Origin: JAJPHT01 sp035526585
GTDB lineage: Archaea > Thermoplasmatota > SW-10-69-26 > JACQPN01 > JAJPHT01
Direction: 5' to 3'
Assembly: GCA_035526585.1 (NCBI GenBank)
Contig: DATLCC010000045.1
Span: forward strand, 1-15,430
DNA: 15,430 nucleotides
A program made the position numbers and the translations under genes. Below the pieces are notes generated by a model, which was not told the origin of the DNA, did not search any database, and was given only the letters and a program-made list of their open reading frames with translations. Below, in pieces: positions 14,297 to 15,430 of the stretch; within the stretch, counting starts at the first letter, position 1; the number at the start of each line of letters is the position of its first letter.

Positions 14297-14315
14297 GGGA
14301 CTTAATGGGGGTCCC
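14297..14315 (+). promoter_or_regulatory. TATA-like element inside a small palindrome, before the 104-residue protein
   Basis: TTAATG (14302-14307) lies about 25 bases before the GTG at 14330, the leaderless spacing. It is framed by GGGAC (14297-14301) and GTCCC (14311-14315), a perfect inverted repeat that could let a dimeric repressor cover the TATA element. Confidence 0.45.
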
Positions 14316-14329
14316 GCCCACCCATCCTC

Positions 14330-14644
14330 GTGCAGCTTCCCGCGCCCATCCAGGTGCGACTCCAATGGCGCTCCGGCATCGGGCTCGAGGCGCCCCTGCG
14401 CGAGCGCGTCGCCCGTGAGCTTGCCGGCCTGAGCTGGGAGCTCTCCCAGATGGAGGCGCTCCTCCACGACGCGATGCGGGTCTCAGGTCACGAGCGCGCC
14501 TACCTGATGCCGCGCCTCGAGCTGCGCTTGCCCCTCTACGATGCGGGCCGCCGGCTGCGCGTCGTCTTCTCCCACATCGACGCGCCGCGCATCCACATCG
14601 CCGACGAAGAGGGCAAGCGGATGGCCGACGTGACGCTCGTGTGA
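14330..14644 (+). CDS. 104-residue protein of unknown function
   Basis: The product begins MQLPAPIQVRLQWRSGIG. It has a strand, a long amphipathic helix (about 22-51, RERVARELAGLSWELSQMEALL), then beta-rich sequence ending RLRVVFSHIDAPRIHIADE and ADVTLV. It is likely a soluble cytosolic alpha/beta protein, with no signal peptide, membrane segment or metal motif. I do not recognise the family. The GTG start at 14330 has no ribosome site, but a TATA-like element about 25 bases upstream supports a leaderless transcript. The gene converges with the membrane-protein gene at 14745-15038, and an 18-base palindrome lies 8 bases after its stop codon. Confidence 0.6.
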   Translation: MQLPAPIQVRLQWRSGIGLEAPLRERVARELAGLSWELSQMEALLHDAMRVSGHERAYLMPRLELRLPLYDAGRRLRVVFSHIDAPRIHIADEEGKRMADVTLV

Positions 14645-14652
14645 GCGTGGAC

Positions 14653-14670
14653 CGTAACCATTTGGTTACG
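14653..14670. repeat. perfect 18-bp palindrome between convergent genes
   Basis: CGTAACCATTTGGTTACG has 8-base arms and a 2-base centre, is AT-richer than its surroundings, and lies 8 bases after a stop codon. It is followed by a weaker hairpin with GATCC (14685-14689) and GGATC (14699-14703). It may be a two-way terminator or a binding site for a dimeric protein. Confidence 0.65.
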
Positions 14671-14744
14671 TATCTTGATCACGCGATCCGGTATGGCAGG
14701 ATCCGCGCTTCCGGGGTTCCTTGCTGCCCCAGCTCGGAAAGCGA

Positions 14745-15038
14745 TCAGCATCCCGTCAGGGCGCCAAACGAGCCCTTGCACTCGGTGAAGCCAAGGAGCC
14801 CGATGCGCAGGATGATGTCGAGGATGAGGATCGTGAAGATCCCCATGATCCCGCCGATCGCGACATGGTCCTCTTTCGACCAGAAGCCGAGGACCATCGC
14901 GGCGAAGGCGAAGATGTAGAGCCAGGCGCCGAGGCTCTCGTGCGCGACCACGGCGTATATCGTGAGGCCGATCATCGTCACGAGGCTCGTGAGAGCGAGG
15001 ATGCTCTTCCAGTTGCCATGGACGCTCATCTGGGCCAT
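14745..15038 (-). CDS. 97-residue three-helix membrane protein
   Basis: The product begins MAQMSVHGNWKSI and has three hydrophobic segments, near 12-32 (ILALTSLVTMIGLTIYAVVA), 36-53 (LGAWLYIFAFAAMVLGFW) and 58-84 (VAIGGIMGIFTILILDIIL). A short KED-containing loop separates the second and third, and the C-terminal tail has two cysteines (ECKGSFGALTGC). The function is unknown and no family was recognised; similar orphan membrane proteins are common in Archaea. The ATG at 15038 was chosen because a TATA-like element (CAAATATC on this strand, 15059-15066) lies about 25 bases upstream; the frame is open to 15143, but that part overlaps the vapB promoter and looks non-coding. It is divergent from vapB. 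Confidence 0.75.
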   Translation of the reverse strand: MAQMSVHGNWKSILALTSLVTMIGLTIYAVVAHESLGAWLYIFAFAAMVLGFWSKEDHVAIGGIMGIFTILILDIILRIGLLGFTECKGSFGALTGC

Positions 15039-15058
15039 GAGGCGGCGACCTGCGCGGC

Positions 15059-15066
15059 GATATTTG
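15059..15066 (-). promoter_or_regulatory. TATA-like element of the three-helix membrane protein gene
   Basis: CAAATATC on the minus strand is centred 25 bases before the ATG at 15038, in GC-rich DNA. It predicts a leaderless transcript. Confidence 0.6.
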
Positions 15067-15106
15067 AACGTTGTCTGCCGACCTTGACGGAGCCCGCCCA
15101 GAGCCA

Positions 15107-15116
15107 CATATACAAA
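15107..15116 (+). promoter_or_regulatory. TATA-like element of vapB
   Basis: CATATACAAA is the most AT-rich patch in the window's right end and is centred about 25 bases before the vapB GTG at 15136. It predicts that transcription starts at the start codon. Confidence 0.65.
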
Positions 15117-15118
15117 CA

Positions 15119-15139
15119 TCACATACAAGTCGTATGTGA
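15119..15139. promoter_or_regulatory. candidate VapB operator over the vapB start
   Basis: TCACATAC (15119-15126) and GTATGTGA (15132-15139) are perfect reverse complements around a 5-base spacer. The site begins 3 bases after the TATA-like element and covers the predicted transcript start and the GTG start codon. VapB-type antitoxins commonly repress their own operon by binding such inverted repeats. Confidence 0.65.
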
Positions 15140-15351
15140 CCACGGTGTCGGTCTGCGTGGAGGACGAGATGCTGGCGCAGGCCCGGCGCTACGGCATCAA
15201 TGTGAGCGAAGCACTACGGCAGGGGCTCGCCGCGGAGATCCGCAAGGCGCACGTCCGACAGAACGTGAGCCGCCTCTCGAAGCTCGCCCAGGAGCCCACC
15301 ACCTCGGCTGTCGACCAGCTCCGGGGGCTCCGCGATGGCCGACGCGCCTGA
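15136..15351 (+). CDS. vapB: VapB-type antitoxin (ribbon-helix-helix)
   Basis: The 71-residue product has an N-terminal ribbon-helix-helix DNA-binding domain: strand TTVSVCVEDEM, helix LAQARRYG, turn INVSEA, and helix LRQGLAAEIRKAHV. The C-terminal part (about 45-71) should be the flexible segment that wraps and blocks the toxin. The GTG at 15136 is the start; the ATG two bases earlier is followed at once by a stop. A TATA-like element about 25 bases upstream and a palindrome over the start point to a leaderless, self-repressed gene. Its last 17 bases overlap the start of a PIN-domain gene, the usual antitoxin-toxin layout. The alternative, a free RHH regulator, is unlikely given the overlap. 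Confidence 0.85.
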   Translation: MTTVSVCVEDEMLAQARRYGINVSEALRQGLAAEIRKAHVRQNVSRLSKLAQEPTTSAVDQLRGLRDGRRA

Positions 15352-15430
15352 CGCGGACCATGTTCTGGACGCGACCGCGCTCGCGAAGCTCTTCCTCGAG
15401 GAGCCCGAGAGCGCCGCCTTCCGCGCGTGG
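15335..15430 (+). CDS. vapC: VapC-type PIN-domain ribonuclease toxin (3' partial)
   Basis: Thirty-two residues are visible before the window ends. The segment HVLDATALAKLFLEEPESA at 9-27 is the start of a PIN domain: a hydrophobic strand ending in the first metal-binding Asp (D12), then a helix with K18 and the EEPES motif common in VapC proteins. The remaining acidic residues of the active site lie beyond the window. The gene overlaps vapB by 17 bases in another frame, so translation is probably coupled. VapC proteins cut RNA, often tRNA or rRNA, and are held inactive by VapB; the target here cannot be told. Confidence 0.8.
   Translation, partial: MADAPDADHVLDATALAKLFLEEPESAAFRAW

Noticed and set aside
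14641..14919. Plus-strand frame after the 104-residue protein
   Set aside because: It begins in the palindrome region and then runs antisense to the membrane-protein gene with no protein-like features.
15039..15143. N-terminal extension of the three-helix membrane protein
   Set aside because: It would overlap the vapB promoter and operator, and the TATA-like element supports the ATG at 15038.

Overview
The window looks like a piece of a GC-rich archaeal chromosome, probably from a non-halophilic euryarchaeon such as a Thermoplasmatota-type lineage (inference; no rRNA or marker gene is present). The main support is a recurring promoter layout. Short AT-rich TATA-like elements lie about 25 bases before the chosen start codons of six genes, which is the spacing expected for leaderless archaeal transcripts. 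Surface proteins with single membrane anchors, a PKD domain, a tiny zinc-ribbon protein and a VapBC pair fit this, although none of these is exclusive to Archaea.

Region 1 (1-6262) is a complete-looking peptide/opine/nickel-type ABC importer on the + strand: solute-binding protein (N-terminus cut by the window edge, with a PKD domain ahead of the binding domain), two permeases and two ATPases, in the order A-B-C-D-F. Spacing is tight, with an ATGA overlap between B and C. Between C and D lies a 30-codon hydrophobic reading frame whose start overlaps the stop of C and whose stop overlaps the start of D. Both ATPases end in a four-cysteine tail, and the extracytoplasmic parts of the binding protein and permease B carry closely spaced cysteine pairs.

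Region 2 (6329-9287) holds small, mostly exported or unknown genes on both strands: a lipoprotein with carboxypeptidase-regulatory-like beta-sandwiches, a secreted proline-rich protein, a coiled-coil protein, an NTF2/SnoaL-like protein, a 43-residue zinc ribbon and a 67-residue orphan.

Region 3 (9350-14126) encodes surface proteins on the + strand. The first is a membrane-tethered beta-propeller. The second is a 1016-residue protein with a signal peptide, three divergent copies of a roughly 300-residue unit and a C-terminal membrane anchor; I do not recognise its family. One base after it comes a ribbon-helix-helix regulator, almost surely co-transcribed.

Region 4 (14330-15430) has an unknown 104-residue protein, a three-helix membrane protein, and a leaderless vapB followed by an overlapping vapC cut by the window end. 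A perfect 8+8 inverted repeat covers the vapB start and is a strong candidate for the autoregulatory operator.

Many long open frames on the opposite strand and in other frames are shadows caused by high GC content and were left out. No tRNA, rRNA, CRISPR array or insertion sequence was seen.
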